From positions 1 to 64,000 of the forward strand of contig JAQERH010000009.1 in the NCBI GenBank assembly GCA_027698105.1: a DNA stretch of 64,000 bases, in the 5' to 3' direction. Each line of letters starts with the position of its first letter. The stretch's first letter is position 1. The notes under the pieces are model-generated. The model had not been told where the DNA came from. It worked only from the letters and a program-made list of their open reading frames with translations, and ran no database searches. The position numbers were made by a program, and so were the translations under genes. Positions 17,958-26,547 of the stretch are shown one piece after another. This DNA comes from Lachnospiraceae bacterium AM93-12TA. GTDB lineage: Bacteria > Bacillota > Clostridia > Lachnospirales > Lachnospiraceae.

Positions 17958-17987
17958 ATTATACCATATCCGCCTTTCAGACTTCAA
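17958..17987 (-). promoter_or_regulatory. leuA promoter
   Basis: On the minus strand TTGAAG (17982-17987) and TATAAT (17958-17963) are separated by 18 bp. This is a good vegetative promoter about 160 nt upstream of leuA. The rest of 17988-18115 shows nothing recognisable. Confidence 0.7.
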
Positions 17988-18115
17988 GGCTAAGACGTAT
18001 TACCGGGGAGATCTATTTCACATAGCTTTTATAATATGGGGTTATGGCTGAACCTTCCTACACTCTCACAGGTATCCACATAAAGATACTGCACGTTATT
18101 CCTGAAACATTCCAT

Positions 18116-19054
18116 TTATCTTTCCTGCTTTTTATATAATTGATAAATCGCCTCCGAGTCGGTATCCGGTCCCTGACTTTCAATTAAACGGTAAAGCTTC
18201 TCGATATATTCCGGCTTCTCTTCCAGAGCTTCTGCCGATTCCTCCAAGGTTTTTCCATTCTCCACCTTGCGCCTGAGAATTTCAATGAAAGCCAGACACT
18301 GGCCCTCTGCTTTTCCTTCTATCTTTCCTTCGATTTTCCCCTCTGCTTTTCCCTTCTGTCTCCCTTCTTCTATCTCGTCTGCAAACAATTCTCTTAATGC
18401 TTCACACATATGCTTTGCCTCCTCATACTGCTTTCTATTCGCTCTTACAATCAGCTCCATTACCGCGCTGTACAGGGGATTTTCATCTTTCCCCTGATAT
18501 GCCTGTGCCAGCACTGCAATATCCTCCTCTACGTCAAGTCCAGGCCTCAGCCTGCTTAGCCAGATGTTCTCCTTTTTAGGCAGCGCAGAGTTCTGGATGA
18601 GCTGCAGCGGAAACATCAGGCCCTCCGCGTAGAAAATCCCTGGAAATGCGGGAATAATCCGGGCGGAATGTATCTGCTCCAGATGCCGGATCAGTTTTCC
18701 CGGATAACGCCCGCTTACCATGGTAATTGTGATCTCCTCTGGCCTGATTTCCATCACCTTCTGGGTGTCTGACTGGTACAGGCAGGCGTAAGCCATCACC
18801 TTATAAAAATCATTGATACTTAAATAATCTGACGGTCCCTTGTACTCTATAATATTATAGTGGCGGAACAGACGTCCTATCGATTTTTCAATCTGTCTCC
18901 CCTGCTCCATTTTGATAATCAGCAAATCAATCTGCAAGGGTTTCTGTGTTAAATTGTGTTCTCTCTCATACTTCAGCCAGGCCTGATATTCGGCCAGTTC
19001 AATCTGCATCGCAGCCTGAAATGCCGGATGCCACTGCAGAGGTTGTTGTCTCAT
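18116..19054 (-). CDS. Rpn-like PD-(D/E)XK nuclease family protein
   Basis: A 312-residue protein. QIDLLIIK near residue 63 and NIIEYKGP near 90 form the D...ExK core of a PD-(D/E)XK nuclease, followed by INDFYKVMAYACLY. The C-terminal third is helical and carries a tandem GKAEGKIEGKIEG repeat near residue 240, visible also as a DNA repeat at about 18310-18360. This architecture is common in Rpn/YhgA-like putative transposase proteins of clostridia, which occur in many copies per genome. The ATG at 19054 with AGGAG upstream is chosen over an ATG at 19174. Function is not established; DNA cleavage linked to recombination is inferred from the family. Confidence 0.72.
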   Translation of the reverse strand: MRQQPLQWHPAFQAAMQIELAEYQAWLKYEREHNLTQKPLQIDLLIIKMEQGRQIEKSIGRLFRHYNIIEYKGPSDYLSINDFYKVMAYACLYQSDTQKVMEIRPEEITITMVSGRYPGKLIRHLEQIHSARIIPAFPGIFYAEGLMFPLQLIQNSALPKKENIWLSRLRPGLDVEEDIAVLAQAYQGKDENPLYSAVMELIVRANRKQYEEAKHMCEALRELFADEIEEGRQKGKAEGKIEGKIEGKAEGQCLAFIEILRRKVENGKTLEESAEALEEKPEYIEKLYRLIESQGPDTDSEAIYQLYKKQER

Positions 19055-19331
19055 GCCTTCTCCTTTCAGTATAATCAAATTTTCATCGTACAGCAATGGT
19101 GTTCTTGGATTTTCGAATTTCAGCCGAAACGGCCTGGATAGAATCATAATCAGACGGATTGCGCTTGAAAACAATCCATGGATTTGTTAAAAAACTGAAT
19201 TTAAACGAATGTGATCTCTTATCTCGTCATCGTCCATACAGTAATACGCCTGTTTGCCGATGATGCTGTAATTATAACATAATTTTGAAACCGTGAGAAG
19301 CTGTTTTTCCTGGAACAGTACAGTGTATGCT
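19055..19331. other. Intergenic DNA without recognisable genes
   Basis: This stretch separates the Rpn-like gene from the clpB terminator. It contains a minus-strand reading frame continuous with the nuclease gene but with weak coding character. No terminator, RNA gene or operator was seen apart from the hairpin that begins at 19332. Confidence 0.5.
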
Positions 19332-19397
19332 GAAAAAGAGAGAAAACATTTTCCAGCAGCTTTAACAGCGCGCTAAAAACATTTTCTCTCTTTTTTC
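19332..19397 (-). terminator. Long hairpin after clpB
   Basis: GAAAAAGAGAGAAAA (19332-19346) pairs with TTTTCTCTCTTTTTTC (19382-19397). On the minus-strand transcript two G-U wobbles let the stem continue through TTTT/AAAA, closing a 23-nt loop (19353-19375). It lies four bases from the clpB stop codon, and the 3' arm is U-rich, so it is probably the clpB terminator. The wobbles work only on the clpB strand. Confidence 0.7.
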
Positions 19398-19400
19398 TGC

Positions 19401-21995
19401 TTACTGCTCTCTATGCCCAGCAGAAGCTGTCAGCTTTCCATCCTGTTCATCAATCTGGATCACGTCTCCGGCCCGCACGCCGTCAGACAAAATCAGCCTG
19501 GCTGCCAGGGTCTCCACATGCTTCTGCAGATACCGTTTCAGCGGCCTTGCACCGTAAACCGGGTCATAACCGTTCTCCACAATAAACTGCTTTGCGCTGT
19601 CAGTGAGAGCGATGGACAGCTCTCTGTCAGCCAGACGCTTATTCACATCCTCCACCAGCAGGCCGATAATTCCGCCAATATTGCCCTTTGTCAGCGGCTT
19701 GAACATGATAATCTCGTCCAGACGGTTTAAAAACTCCGGCCTGAAATGGGCCCGCAGGTCATTCATAGCCATGCTGTCAGCTGCCTCTGTAATATTTCCA
19801 TCCTCGTCAATGCCCTCTAACAGGTACTGGGAACCGATATTGGAGGTCATAATCAGAATCGTATTCTTAAAATCCACGGTTTTTCCTGTGGAGTCTGTAA
19901 TACGTCCGTCATCCAGCACCTGGAGCAGCACGTTAAATACATCCGGGTGGGCCTTCTCCACCTCATCAAAGAGGACAACAGAATAAGGCTTTCTCCTGAC
20001 TGCCTCTGTCAGCTGGCCGCCCTCGTCGTAGCCTACATATCCTGGCGGCGCTCCGATGAGCCTTGATACAGAATGCTTCTCCATATATTCGCTCATATCA
20101 ATTCGCACCATGCTGTTCTCGTCGTCGAACAGACTCTCTGCCAGAGCCTTGGCAAGCTCTGTCTTTCCAACACCAGTAGGTCCTAAGAACAGGAAGGATC
20201 CAATGGGTTTAGAAGGATCCTTAATGCCTGCCTTGGAACGGATAATAGCCTCTGTCACCTTAGTCACCGCCTCATCCTGGCCGATGACTCTCCGGTGGAG
20301 AATGTCATCCATATGGAGAGTTTTGCTCCTCTCGCTCTCTGTCAGCTTGGCTACCGGGATTCCCGTCCATTTTGAGATAATCCGGGCAATCTCCTCCTCT
20401 GTCACGCTCTCGTGGACCAGACTCAGATCCTTATTTTTAACTCTCTCTTCCTCCTCAGCCAGCTGCTTTTTCAGCTCCGGCAGCTTTCCGTACTGAAGCT
20501 CTGCGGCCTTGTTCAAGTCATATCGCTGCTGAGCGGCCTGGATCTCTCCGTTTAAATGCTCAATCTCCTCGCGCAGCTTTGACAGCTTATCCACAGAGGC
20601 CTTCTCATTCTCCCACTGGGCCTTCTGAGCGGCGAATTCGTCTCTCAGCTCTGCCAGTTCCTTCTGAAGATCTGCCAGACGATCCTGGCTCAGACGATCT
20701 GTCTCCTTCTTAAGAGCCGCCTCCTCGATCTCCAGCTGCATGATACGCCTTGCCTTCTCATCCAGCTCTGTGGGCAGGGAATCTAACTCCGTCTTAATCA
20801 TGGCGCAGGCTTCGTCCACCAGGTCAATGGCCTTATCCGGCAGAAAACGGTCAGAAATATACCGGTCGGACAGCACGGCCGCCGAAACCAGAGCGGAGTC
20901 TGTGATCTTCACTCCATGGTAAACCTCGTACCGATCCTTTAAGCCTCTTAAAATAGAGATGGTATCCTCCACCGTCGGTTCGTCTACATGAACAGGCTGG
21001 AATCTTCTCTCCAGAGCCGGATCCTTTTCAATATACTTCCTGTACTCGTCCAGCGTAGTCGCGCCGATGCAGTGAAGCTCTCCTCTGGCCAGCATAGGTT
21101 TTAACATATTTCCGGCGTCCATGGAGCCTTCCGTCTTTCCAGCTCCCACAATGGTATGAAGCTCGTCGATAAACAGGATAATCTGTCCCTCGCTCTTCTT
21201 TACTTCCTCCAGAACCGCCTTTAAACGCTCCTCAAACTCGCCTCTGTACTTGGCTCCGGCCACCAGAGCGCCCATATCCAGGGCAAACAGCTTCTTGTCC
21301 TTCAGTCCTTCCGGCACGTCGCCCCGGACAATTCGCTGGGCCAGGCCTTCGACTACCGCCGTTTTTCCTACGCCTGGCTCACCGATGAGAACCGGGTTGT
21401 TCTTCGTCTTTCTGGACAGAATCCGAACCACATTCCGGATTTCCCCGTCTCGCCCGATGACAGGATCTAGCTTCTGATCTCTGGCCCGCTCCACCAGATC
21501 ATAGCCATATTTTGTCAGGGTATCGTAAGTGGCCTCTGGATTGTCGCTGACCACTCTCTGATTGCCCCGCACTGTGGAGAGAGCCTGGAGAAATCCCTCT
21601 CTTGTAATGTTGTAAAGCTTAAACAGCTCCTTCACCGCACGGTTAGGCTGTTTCATCATAGATAAGAACAGATGCTCCACAGAAACGTACTCGTCTCCCA
21701 TGGATTTGGCCTCGTCCTCTGCATTCACCAGAACCTTGTTGGCGTCCTGGCTGAAGTACACCTGGCCTCCGGACACCTTGGGAAGCTTTTCAATGGCTGC
21801 CTGCACCTCATTTAAAAACTGATTTTCCTGCACGCCCATCTTGGTGAGCAGCTTGAGAATCAGGCTGTCGTCAATGGTCAGCAGGCTGTATAAAAGGTGC
21901 TCCTGGTCAATCTGCTGATTTCCGTATTCATAGGCCAGCTTTTCCGTTCTCTGGACTGCTTCCAGAGACTTCTGAGTGAATTTATTAATGTTCAT
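19401..21995 (-). CDS. clpB: ATP-dependent disaggregase ClpB
   Basis: Hsp100 chaperone that pulls aggregated proteins apart together with DnaK. The 864 residues show the ClpB order: Clp_N repeats (1-145), first AAA domain with [15 protein letters not shown] near 205 and [12 protein letters not shown], a coiled-coil middle domain (about 405-525), second AAA domain with [19 protein letters not shown] near 605 and the [13 protein letters not shown] pore loop, and a C-terminal D2-small domain. The ATG at 21995 (GGAGG 11 nt upstream) is chosen over an in-frame ATG at 22082 that lies inside the promoter. HrcA-type control is indicated by a CIRCE element upstream. Confidence 0.96.
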   Translation of the reverse strand: MNINKFTQKSLEAVQRTEKLAYEYGNQQIDQEHLLYSLLTIDDSLILKLLTKMGVQENQFLNEVQAAIEKLPKVSGGQVYFSQDANKVLVNAEDEAKSMGDEYVSVEHLFLSMMKQPNRAVKELFKLYNITREGFLQALSTVRGNQRVVSDNPEATYDTLTKYGYDLVERARDQKLDPVIGRDGEIRNVVRILSRKTKNNPVLIGEPGVGKTAVVEGLAQRIVRGDVPEGLKDKKLFALDMGALVAGAKYRGEFEERLKAVLEEVKKSEGQIILFIDELHTIVGAGKTEGSMDAGNMLKPMLARGELHCIGATTLDEYRKYIEKDPALERRFQPVHVDEPTVEDTISILRGLKDRYEVYHGVKITDSALVSAAVLSDRYISDRFLPDKAIDLVDEACAMIKTELDSLPTELDEKARRIMQLEIEEAALKKETDRLSQDRLADLQKELAELRDEFAAQKAQWENEKASVDKLSKLREEIEHLNGEIQAAQQRYDLNKAAELQYGKLPELKKQLAEEEERVKNKDLSLVHESVTEEEIARIISKWTGIPVAKLTESERSKTLHMDDILHRRVIGQDEAVTKVTEAIIRSKAGIKDPSKPIGSFLFLGPTGVGKTELAKALAESLFDDENSMVRIDMSEYMEKHSVSRLIGAPPGYVGYDEGGQLTEAVRRKPYSVVLFDEVEKAHPDVFNVLLQVLDDGRITDSTGKTVDFKNTILIMTSNIGSQYLLEGIDEDGNITEAADSMAMNDLRAHFRPEFLNRLDEIIMFKPLTKGNIGGIIGLLVEDVNKRLADRELSIALTDSAKQFIVENGYDPVYGARPLKRYLQKHVETLAARLILSDGVRAGDVIQIDEQDGKLTASAGHREQ

Positions 21996-22053
21996 AAATC
22001 GTTGTCCTCCTTCCGAACAATGATTAGGTATGATTTCTTTTTGTTCTAGCCGT

Positions 22054-22096
22054 AATATAACACGTATTATTAGCAGTGTCAAGGGGTGAGTGCTAA
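22054..22096 (-). promoter_or_regulatory. clpB promoter with CIRCE operator
   Basis: On the minus strand TTGACA (22077-22082) and TATATT (22054-22059) are 17 bp apart. TTAGCAGTG (22070-22078), a 9-bp spacer and GAGTGCTAA (22088-22096) form a CIRCE element; the second arm is perfect and the first has two mismatches to TTAGCACTC. The operator covers the -35 box, so HrcA binding should block transcription. No CtsR heptad repeat is seen. Confidence 0.88.
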
Positions 22097-22183
22097 TTTT
22101 TTATATTTATCCAGGATATCGGGTATGGTACCCTGGATTACAGTTGAGCTAAAGAATACTGAAACAAATAAGCAGAGAGACTG

Positions 22184-22229
22184 AAAAATGCCTGAGAGAT
22201 AAAATAAAATGTCTCTCAGGCGTTTTTTT
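22184..22229. terminator. Bidirectional terminator between clpB and the permease operon
   Basis: GCCTGAGAGA (22190-22199) pairs with TCTCTCAGGC (22212-22221). Seven T follow on the plus strand and five on the minus strand. The minus-strand form ends the arsR operon, whose last stop codon is at 22244. Confidence 0.85.
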
Positions 22230-22243
22230 AAATCGCTGTAAGT

Positions 22244-23269
22244 TTACAGAATCCAGCCCTGGGCCAGATTAAAAATAATTCCTACTGCCAGAATTCCTCC
22301 GGTACACACAAGGGCAAACAGCCACAAAAGCTTTTTCTTCACTGCCTTTCCAAGCATAATCATGGACGGAAGGCTCAGTGTTGTGACAGCCATCATAAAG
22401 CTTAAAACTGTTCCCAGCTGGGCTCCTTTCAGAAGCAGGCTCTCCGCTATGGGAACCGTTCCAAAAATATCTGCATACATGGGAGCGCCTGCTATTACAG
22501 CCAGAACTACGCCAAATGGATTTTCCTTTCCCAGCAGCTGCTGAATCCATGCTTCCGGAATCCAGTTATGGATAACAGCTCCTACAGCCACTCCTGCCAA
22601 AATATAGGGGAATACCTTTCTGAGGGTCTCTTCTGCCTGAGTTCTGGCATAGAGAAGGCGATCCTTTACCGTCAGCTCCGGCACAGCCAGCTCGACTGCC
22701 CCGGCTTTCCTGATAAAATCCTCCACATACTCTTCCATGTGAAGCTTTTCAATCAGAGTTCCGCCTGCTACCGCCACCAAAAGGCCCAGTATCACATAAA
22801 AAACGGCAATTTTAAGTCCGAAAATACTGGTCAGAAGCACCAGACTTCCCAGGTCCACCATAGGCGATGAAATCAGAAAGGAAAAGGTCACTCCCAAGGG
22901 CAGTCCCGCGCTGGTAAAGCCCATAAAAAGCGGGATGGAGGAGCAGGAACAAAATGGGGTCACGGTTCCTAACAAGGCTGCAGCCAGATTCGCCCCGATT
23001 CCATGAAACCGGCCCAGAATTTTCCTGCTGCGCTCCGGCGGAAAATAACTCTGGATATAGGAAATCATAAAAATCATCACGCACAGAAGCACGGTAATTT
23101 TTATCACATCGTAGAGGAAAAAATGTATGCTCCCTCCCATGCGTGATTCCAGATCCAGTCCCAAAAGAGACAGCCCTCTCCCGACGGCTTCTTTCAGCCA
23201 CTGCATTCCCAGAAGCTGGTTTTGAATCCAATGGCCGAATGCTGTTATTGTATTCATAGTCTCCCCCAT
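22244..23269 (-). CDS. DUF318/YraQ-ArsP type permease
   Basis: A 341-residue membrane protein with about eight to ten hydrophobic segments. The signature TPFCSCSSIPLFMGF (near residue 103) and the repeat half PMYADIFGTVPIAE (near 248) define this permease family, some members of which (ArsP) export organoarsenicals through conserved cysteines. It is the last gene of an operon headed by an ArsR regulator, which supports a metalloid or metal substrate, but the exact one is unknown. The start is uncertain: ATG at 23269 directly follows the thioredoxin stop, and ATG at 23257 has GGGGGAG very close to it. Confidence 0.82.
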   Translation of the reverse strand: MGETMNTITAFGHWIQNQLLGMQWLKEAVGRGLSLLGLDLESRMGGSIHFFLYDVIKITVLLCVMIFMISYIQSYFPPERSRKILGRFHGIGANLAAALLGTVTPFCSCSSIPLFMGFTSAGLPLGVTFSFLISSPMVDLGSLVLLTSIFGLKIAVFYVILGLLVAVAGGTLIEKLHMEEYVEDFIRKAGAVELAVPELTVKDRLLYARTQAEETLRKVFPYILAGVAVGAVIHNWIPEAWIQQLLGKENPFGVVLAVIAGAPMYADIFGTVPIAESLLLKGAQLGTVLSFMMAVTTLSLPSMIMLGKAVKKKLLWLFALVCTGGILAVGIIFNLAQGWIL

Positions 23270-23506
23270 TTATAAGGATTTTAATATCCTGATAATCTCA
23301 TCTTTTTTGGCCACTCTTCCTGCCACCACCAGCTTTCCGTCCACCATCAGGGAAGGAGCTGTCATCACTCCCAGTTTTACAATCTCAATTAAATCCTCTA
23401 CTTTTTCAATTTCTGCCTCAATTCCCGCTTCCTCTACCGCTTCTTTTACATAGTCATACAGCCTGCCGCAGGTCTCGCATCCGGCTCCAATTACCTTAAT
23501 GTTCAT
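23270..23506 (-). CDS. Small thioredoxin-fold protein (MTH895/TF family)
   Basis: A 78-residue redox protein: IKVIGAGCETCGRLYDYV at the N-terminus has a CxxC redox site, and APSLMVDGKLVVAG near residue 53 contains the cis-proline. This small thioredoxin family often accompanies DUF318 permeases and ArsR regulators and is called redox-active disulfide protein 2. It may carry a thiol-bound metalloid or reduce the permease (inference). The ATG at 23506 with GGGAG six bases upstream is preferred to a TTG one codon earlier. Confidence 0.85.
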   Translation of the reverse strand: MNIKVIGAGCETCGRLYDYVKEAVEEAGIEAEIEKVEDLIEIVKLGVMTAPSLMVDGKLVVAGRVAKKDEIIRILKSL

Positions 23507-23533
23507 CAAAATCTCCCTTTTCTCTGCTTTTCC

Positions 23534-24478
23534 TTAATTTTTCAGCTTCATTTCCGTTCCCACCTGTTTTTCCCAGGCGGCAAAAATCTTTTTAATAACC
23601 ATAGGCCCGATTTTTGAGATAAACACCAGCTGGGACAAAGTTTCTTCCTCTGTCTCTGCCTGTTTGTAATCAATCAGAGAACCTACTACATCCACCTGGG
23701 TCCATCCCATTTCCTTCAGGCGGCAGAATCCCTTAACACGATGCACATCCGAAGAAATTTCCCTGAGAAACTGATCCAGACGTTCTTTTTCCACTTCGCC
23801 TTTGTACTCCATAAAAATAGATTTCGGCTTTGTCTCTATGGAGTTTGTAGTCTCCTCCGGCTCTGCCCACAGACCTTCTTTTAACTCCTGAGTCAGAAGA
23901 GATTCCTCTAACTCTCCCTTCACACTTGTAAGAATCCGGCAGACAGGATTGATTTCCCTGATTTTTTCACGAACCTGGGCTGTCTGCTTTTCATCTGCCA
24001 GATCGGTCTTTGTCATCACCGCCAGACTGCAGTGCTTTAACTGGCGGAAGGCCGACTCCTCATCCTTCACCTGCTCTAAAAAGTTTACGGCGTCCACAAA
24101 GCAGATAACTCCTTTTAGATGGTATTCATACCCGGAAACCACCTTCGCCGCCTCCAAAATCTCCATCATATTGGACGGATCGCCCCAGCCAGAACTTTCC
24201 ACAAACAGGTATTCAAAGTTCTTTGCTGCCATCTCGGCCAGCGCCTGAACGAAATTCAGTTTTAAACAGGAGCAGAAAATCGATCCTCTGTTAATCTCTG
24301 TCATCTCAATATCGCCTCTGCGCAGAATCGTCCCATCGATCCCCAGCTTTCCAAACTCATTCTGAATGATGCCAATTCTGTGATCCTTCAGCTGATCCAG
24401 AATCTTTAAAAGAGCTGTCGTCTTTCCTGAACCTAAAAATCCTGTCAATACATACAGTTTTGTGCGTTTCTGTTCCAT
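23534..24478 (-). CDS. CobW/G3E family GTPase
   Basis: A 314-residue P-loop GTPase: VLTGFLGSGKTTALLKIL at residue 12 is the Walker A, EINRGSIFCSCL near 60 includes a CxC in the position of the CxCC metal site, VESSGWGDPSNMME near 93 and TKTDLADE near 156 complete the G3E pattern. Such proteins deliver metals or handle metal cofactors. In this operon, controlled by ArsR and followed by a thioredoxin-like protein and permease, it may be a metallochaperone; its role here is not proven. GGAG precedes the start, and it follows arsR by 56 nt. Confidence 0.85.
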   Translation of the reverse strand: MEQKRTKLYVLTGFLGSGKTTALLKILDQLKDHRIGIIQNEFGKLGIDGTILRRGDIEMTEINRGSIFCSCLKLNFVQALAEMAAKNFEYLFVESSGWGDPSNMMEILEAAKVVSGYEYHLKGVICFVDAVNFLEQVKDEESAFRQLKHCSLAVMTKTDLADEKQTAQVREKIREINPVCRILTSVKGELEESLLTQELKEGLWAEPEETTNSIETKPKSIFMEYKGEVEKERLDQFLREISSDVHRVKGFCRLKEMGWTQVDVVGSLIDYKQAETEEETLSQLVFISKIGPMVIKKIFAAWEKQVGTEMKLKN

Positions 24479-24534
24479 GTTCTCTTCTCCTTTTCATCAC
24501 ATCGGCATCTCTTTACGCCAAAATTTTCCTCTCT

Positions 24535-24864
24535 TTATTCTGCCTCCTGCCCGTCCTGGCAGCTGCAGTCTGTCAGCCCTGCAAATTCGTCTGGAATCAT
24601 CAGTTTCCCCACGATCTTATACAACTCGTTCATCCGCTTTGTATCCAGCGAATAGTGGGTCCATTTTCCCTCTTTTCTCGGAATGGCAATGCCTGCGCTG
24701 CACAAAAGCTTCATATCGTGGGACAGGGTAGGCTGTGTAATATGAAACTCCTCCAGAATCTTGCAGGCGCATAATTCTCCGTTGGACAGCATATCTACAA
24801 TTTTCAGCCGTTTCGGATCTGACAGCGCCTTAAAAATCTTTGCATATTCCTCGTAGTCAATCAA
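24535..24864 (-). CDS. ArsR/SmtB family transcriptional repressor
   Basis: A 109-residue winged-helix repressor. ELCACKILEEF (near 28) matches the ELCVCDL metal site of the As(III)-sensing ArsR group, with the CxC in place; THYSL near 75 is in the wing. A C-terminal DCSCQ adds two cysteines that could complete a thiolate site. It starts at TTG with GGAGG eight bases upstream. It is the first gene of an operon with the GTPase, thioredoxin-like protein and permease, and probably represses it until metalloid binds. Confidence 0.9.
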   Translation of the reverse strand: MIDYEEYAKIFKALSDPKRLKIVDMLSNGELCACKILEEFHITQPTLSHDMKLLCSAGIAIPRKEGKWTHYSLDTKRMNELYKIVGKLMIPDEFAGLTDCSCQDGQEAE

Positions 24865-24890
24865 CTTACATTCCTCCGCTCTTTGTTCAG

Positions 24891-24947
24891 ATAGATATTC
24901 TTCTATCTATTTAACTCTATTATAATTAACATATAGAAAAAAGTCAA
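24891..24947 (-). promoter_or_regulatory. Promoter and operator of the arsR operon
   Basis: On the minus strand TTGACT (24942-24947) and TATAAT (24919-24924) are 17 bp apart. Just after the -10 lies ATAGATA-N6-TATCTAT (24891-24910), a perfect palindrome of the kind bound by ArsR/SmtB repressors, placed over the expected transcript start. This predicts autoregulation. Confidence 0.82.
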
Positions 24948-25055
24948 TCTATACACTGAAAATTTGACTGAATGGATTATTTTAATTCATGCATTTATCA
25001 TACTCTGCAACGAAAAACAGAGTCCGCCTCTGCGAACTCTGCTTTACTTGTCTGT

Positions 25056-25604
25056 CTATAATCGGTCTGTCCCTTCTTCTATATCAGGCTCCTCATGGCT
25101 TTCCACCAGAAATCCCCGCTGGCGGAGCATTTCCTCAATGGCATCCAGTGTCTCTTCGCTGTCTGCACTGACTGTGTGGTAGTGGTATCCTGACGTGATA
25201 TTGTTAAGAGGGCTGGAGTTTCCATTTTTAATATCCTCCAGAAAGAGAGCAATCTTCCTTCTGGAGCTGATATTTAATTCTGCCTCCATGCGCCCGTAAA
25301 TCCGGTGGCTTACGGCCACATCCTTCACACATCCGCCCAGATCTACAATTGCATTCAGTTCCTCCTCCATCCTCTCATCGGTGTGACGCACCTTGAATAC
25401 ACGTTCCACCTGGCTGGAACTGTTCAAAATATAGCCTCTGTTTGTGGAAATAATATCATAGCCTGCTGCCCGAATCAGAGCGATATCCTGGACAATCACC
25501 TGACGGCTGACCTGGCAGGATGCCGCCAGACTTCTGGCCGGAACCGGAGACGGACTATTCTGAATGATCTTTACAATCTGGTTTCTTCTATCTGTTCCAG
25601 TCAC
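25056..25604 (-). CDS. niaR: Niacin-responsive repressor NiaR (HTH plus 3H domain)
   Basis: A 182-residue regulator of NAD synthesis. An N-terminal winged helix (LAASCQVSRQVIVQDIALIR, about 26-45) is followed by a 3H domain with its histidines in FKVRHTDER, VSHRIYG and YHYHTVSA, the nicotinic acid and metal site. It is the last gene of the nadABC operon, an arrangement known from clostridia, and should repress nadABC when niacin is present. The GTG at 25604 lies eight bases after AGGAGG; a GTG at 25613 overlaps that site and is less likely. Confidence 0.9.
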   Translation of the reverse strand: MTGTDRRNQIVKIIQNSPSPVPARSLAASCQVSRQVIVQDIALIRAAGYDIISTNRGYILNSSSQVERVFKVRHTDERMEEELNAIVDLGGCVKDVAVSHRIYGRMEAELNISSRRKIALFLEDIKNGNSSPLNNITSGYHYHTVSADSEETLDAIEEMLRQRGFLVESHEEPDIEEGTDRL

Positions 25605-25650
25605 CAACTGCACCTCCTGTTTTCATTCCCGGAGCTGTTTTCCCCAGATT

Positions 25651-26508
25651 CTACTCTACCGGGTGCAGATGCTTTAAGGAAATGTCGAGAATCGGCGCAG
25701 AATGGGTGAGGGCGCCGCTGGAAATATAATCCACGCCGCAGTCAATGTAGCGGGCGATATTTTCCTTTGTCACGTTTCCGGAGCACTCCGTCTCAGCTCT
25801 TCCGTCGATCATCTGAACTGCCTTCTTCATGTCCTCTACAGACATATTGTCCAGCATGATAATATCAGCTCCCGCTTCCACTGCCTCCTTCACCATGTCA
25901 AGGTTTTCCACTTCCACCTCAATCCGGCGTACAAACGGCGCATACTCCTTAGCCATGCGGACTGCATTGGCTACTCCGCCTGCTGCCCCAATGTGATTAT
26001 CCTTTAACATAACACCGTCGGACAGGTTGTAGCGGTGATTATGTCCGCCCCCTGCACGTACCGCATACTTCTCAAAAATCCGCATATTCGGCGTTGTCTT
26101 TCTGGTGTCTAACAGCTTTACCTTGCTTCCTTTTAAAAGCTCTGCCACTGAATGGGTGTAGGTGGCGATTCCGCTCATTCTCTGCAGATAGTTTAATGCC
26201 ACTCTCTCACCGGAAAGTAGCACACGGATATCTCCTGTCAGCTTTCCCATCAGCTGTCCTGCCTTTACCTCGTCTCCGTCGGTACAGAAAAATTCACACT
26301 CTGTCTCCGGATCCAGAAGTTCAAATACTCTCTTAAATACATCCAATCCGGCTATAATACCATCTTCCTTGCACAGCAGATCTACAGTTCCCTTAACGGC
26401 CTGTTTCATCACAGAATTAGTGCTCACGTCCTCGCTTGATATATCCTCCTTCAGAGCCTCCATAATCAGGTGATCCGCCTGAAGCTTCATTGTAATTGAA
26501 TTGAACAT
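25651..26508 (-). CDS. nadC: Nicotinate-nucleotide pyrophosphorylase (carboxylating)
   Basis: Quinolinate phosphoribosyltransferase, third step of de novo NAD synthesis from aspartate. The 285 residues carry the family motifs ALKEDISSEDVST near 18, SGERVALNYLQRMSGIAT near 99, DTRKTTPNMR near 135, GGGHNHRYNLSDGVMLKDN near 152 and ADIIMLDNMS near 215. It lies 39 nt after nadB and 46 nt before niaR. GGAG precedes the start at nine bases. Confidence 0.95.
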   Translation of the reverse strand: MFNSITMKLQADHLIMEALKEDISSEDVSTNSVMKQAVKGTVDLLCKEDGIIAGLDVFKRVFELLDPETECEFFCTDGDEVKAGQLMGKLTGDIRVLLSGERVALNYLQRMSGIATYTHSVAELLKGSKVKLLDTRKTTPNMRIFEKYAVRAGGGHNHRYNLSDGVMLKDNHIGAAGGVANAVRMAKEYAPFVRRIEVEVENLDMVKEAVEAGADIIMLDNMSVEDMKKAVQMIDGRAETECSGNVTKENIARYIDCGVDYISSGALTHSAPILDISLKHLHPVE

Positions 26509-26547
26509 ATCCCTTGTCTCCTTCTATCTGAATGCTTTCCTAATTAT

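Noticed and set aside
17810..18115. T-box riboswitch in front of leuA
   Set aside because: No GGGTGGNACCGCG-type T-box sequence on the minus strand.
18300..18370. Short tandem repeat as a CRISPR or VNTR array
   Set aside because: It is the coding repeat (GKAEGKIEG) of the Rpn-like protein, without spacers.
21995..22082. Longer clpB start at 22082
   Set aside because: The added codons run through the promoter, and homology and the ribosome site begin at 21995.
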